NCBI GenBank assembly: GCA_910578215.1
Contig: CAJTPH010000027.1
Location: forward strand, 14,816 to 56,775
Origin: an uncultured Acetatifactor sp.
GTDB lineage: Bacteria > Bacillota > Clostridia > Lachnospirales > Lachnospiraceae
DNA: 41,960 nucleotides
Direction of reading: 5' to 3'
The notes beneath the pieces were generated by a model. The model saw only the letters and a program-made list of their open reading frames with translations. It was not told the DNA's origin and did not search any database. How positions within the stretch are numbered: the stretch's first letter is position 1; each line of letters starts with the position of its first letter. This document shows, piece by piece, positions 41,486 to 41,960 of the stretch. Made by a program: the position numbers and the translations under genes.

Positions 41486-41692
41486 TCAATCTTTATCTTC
41501 AATATATACCACAACGTCTTCAACCTTACATTGAAGAATTTTGCAGAGTTGATTTATTGTTTGTAAAGTCACGTTTCTGTTCTGTTTTAAACTGTCGTAG
41601 GTGCCGTGGCTGAATCCATATACGTTCAACAGCTTATAAGTCGATACATTCTTTTCTTTCATCGTCTTCCACAGTGGGTCAAACGATATCAC
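41486..41692 (-). CDS. Small XRE-type DNA-binding regulator
   Basis: About 68 aa, almost entirely a Cro/C1 helix-turn-helix: SFDPLWKTMKEKNVSTYKLLNVYGFSHGTYDSLKQNR, VTLQTINQLCKILQCKVEDVVVYI. Compact single-domain regulators of this type are frequent in Clostridia, often in mobile or stress loci. The frame opens at GTG 41701, but GTG 41692 has AAGGAGG at correct spacing and gives the usual ISFDPLW start, so it is preferred. A TATAAT at 41732-41727 (minus strand) and the 22-bp palindrome at 41754-41775 lie upstream, making autoregulation plausible. It terminates at a strong hairpin. Confidence 0.88.
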   Translation of the reverse strand: MISFDPLWKTMKEKNVSTYKLLNVYGFSHGTYDSLKQNRNVTLQTINQLCKILQCKVEDVVVYIEDKD

Positions 41693-41753
41693 AGCCACCA
41701 CCTCCTTCTATACTTTCATATCTGAAATTATAATAGAAATTCTTATACTATAG

Positions 41754-41775
41754 TATTTCCGATATATCGGAAATA
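41754..41775. promoter_or_regulatory. 22-bp perfect palindrome, operator candidate
   Basis: A perfect inverted repeat with half-site TATTTCCGATA, between the small XRE gene (minus) and a rightward promoter. A second 12-bp palindrome ATACTATAGTAT lies at 41745-41756. Confidence 0.75.
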
Positions 41776-41781
41776 TTTTTG

Positions 41782-41810
41782 TAGACAGCGTGAATTGCAT
41801 ATGTTACAAT
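41782..41810 (+). promoter_or_regulatory. Rightward promoter at window end
   Basis: TAGACA at 41782-41787, 17-bp spacer, TACAAT at 41805-41810. Its -35 is only 6 bp from the palindrome. Confidence 0.55.
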
Positions 41811-41960
41811 AAAAGCCGGCAAAATGTCGAAAAGGGTCAATTTTCTGGTGCTCATTATGATGCCTTAAATGATGTTTACCTTGTTGATTCTGAACCTGAG
41901 ATGTATGAATGTCCTATGGACGAGGATGCGGAAAGGATGCTGCAGCGAAGTATAAGATTG
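41805..41960 (+). other. Open frame running off window end, start unclear
   Basis: The frame carrying GAHYDALNDVYLVDSEPEMY, then PMDEDAERMLQRSIRL is open to the last base and has protein-like composition, but no ATG or GTG with a ribosome binding site occurs before ATG 41901. ATG 41824 belongs to a different frame that stops after 14 codons. It may be a truncated gene or start at an unusual codon. Family not recognised. Confidence 0.3.

Overview
The window reads as chromosomal DNA from a low-to-mid GC Firmicute, most likely a gut Lachnospiraceae/Clostridia member. The evidence is AGGAGG-type ribosome binding sites, TTGACA/TATAAT promoters, a CIRCE heat-shock operator, clostridial-type biosynthetic enzymes (ACT-less homoserine dehydrogenase, aspartate kinase with the clostridial ApGKR/DTKVTD segment), plant-glycan hydrolases, and a SpoIID-like/peptidoglycan-binding remnant typical of that family. 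No species is assigned.

Layout. (1) 1-5.0 kb: 3' part of glyA, a membrane diguanylate cyclase overlapping it, then hom and lysC (aspartate-family pathway). (2) 5.0-14 kb: an aminoglycoside 6-adenylyltransferase-like gene, a 460-bp gap holding a candidate small transcript, then a glycan cluster: membrane-anchored GH3 (NagZ-like), GH35 beta-galactosidase and a large GH115 alpha-glucuronidase. A coiled-coil protein built from 42-bp tandem repeats follows. (3) 14-21 kb: an XRE regulator with an effector-binding domain, tRNA-Gly(GCC) with a consensus promoter and terminator, carB without adjacent carA, and a PAS/hybrid histidine kinase. (4) 21-28 kb: a small conserved helical protein on the minus strand, an ABC exporter, an MBL/beta-CASP RNase-like protein, folA, ilvE and a PrsA-like lipoprotein foldase. 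(5) 28-33 kb: CIRCE-controlled htpG carrying two long acidic insertions, a RelE/ParE-type toxin-antitoxin pair, a fragment resembling the 3' end of a FISUMP/C-type-lectin-like gene, and a stand-alone DUF2229-like acyl-CoA dehydratase activase protein. (6) 33-40 kb: uxuA-uxuB (hexuronate catabolism) behind a long structured leader, a 100-bp MITE-like element, a membrane LuxR-type regulator next to a membrane-anchored gluzincin, and a GH43 protein. (7) 40-42 kb: a decaying segment with a hydrophobic Gly/Ala-rich small protein, a 5'-truncated SpoIID-like/peptidoglycan-binding pseudogene, a short lipoprotein, a small XRE regulator and a 22-bp palindromic operator candidate beside a rightward promoter.

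How the genes fit together: GH35, GH115 and GH43 lack visible signal peptides, so imported oligosaccharides are probably trimmed in the cytoplasm. Glucuronate released by GH115-type activity, after isomerisation encoded elsewhere, would enter UxuB/UxuA. I did not find a clearly new multi-gene system. The best leads are the FISUMP/DGR-like fragment, the membrane LuxR-gluzincin pair, the doubly expanded HtpG under CIRCE, the candidate small RNA at 6.15-6.31 kb, the expandable coiled-coil gene, and the truncated/rearranged right end.
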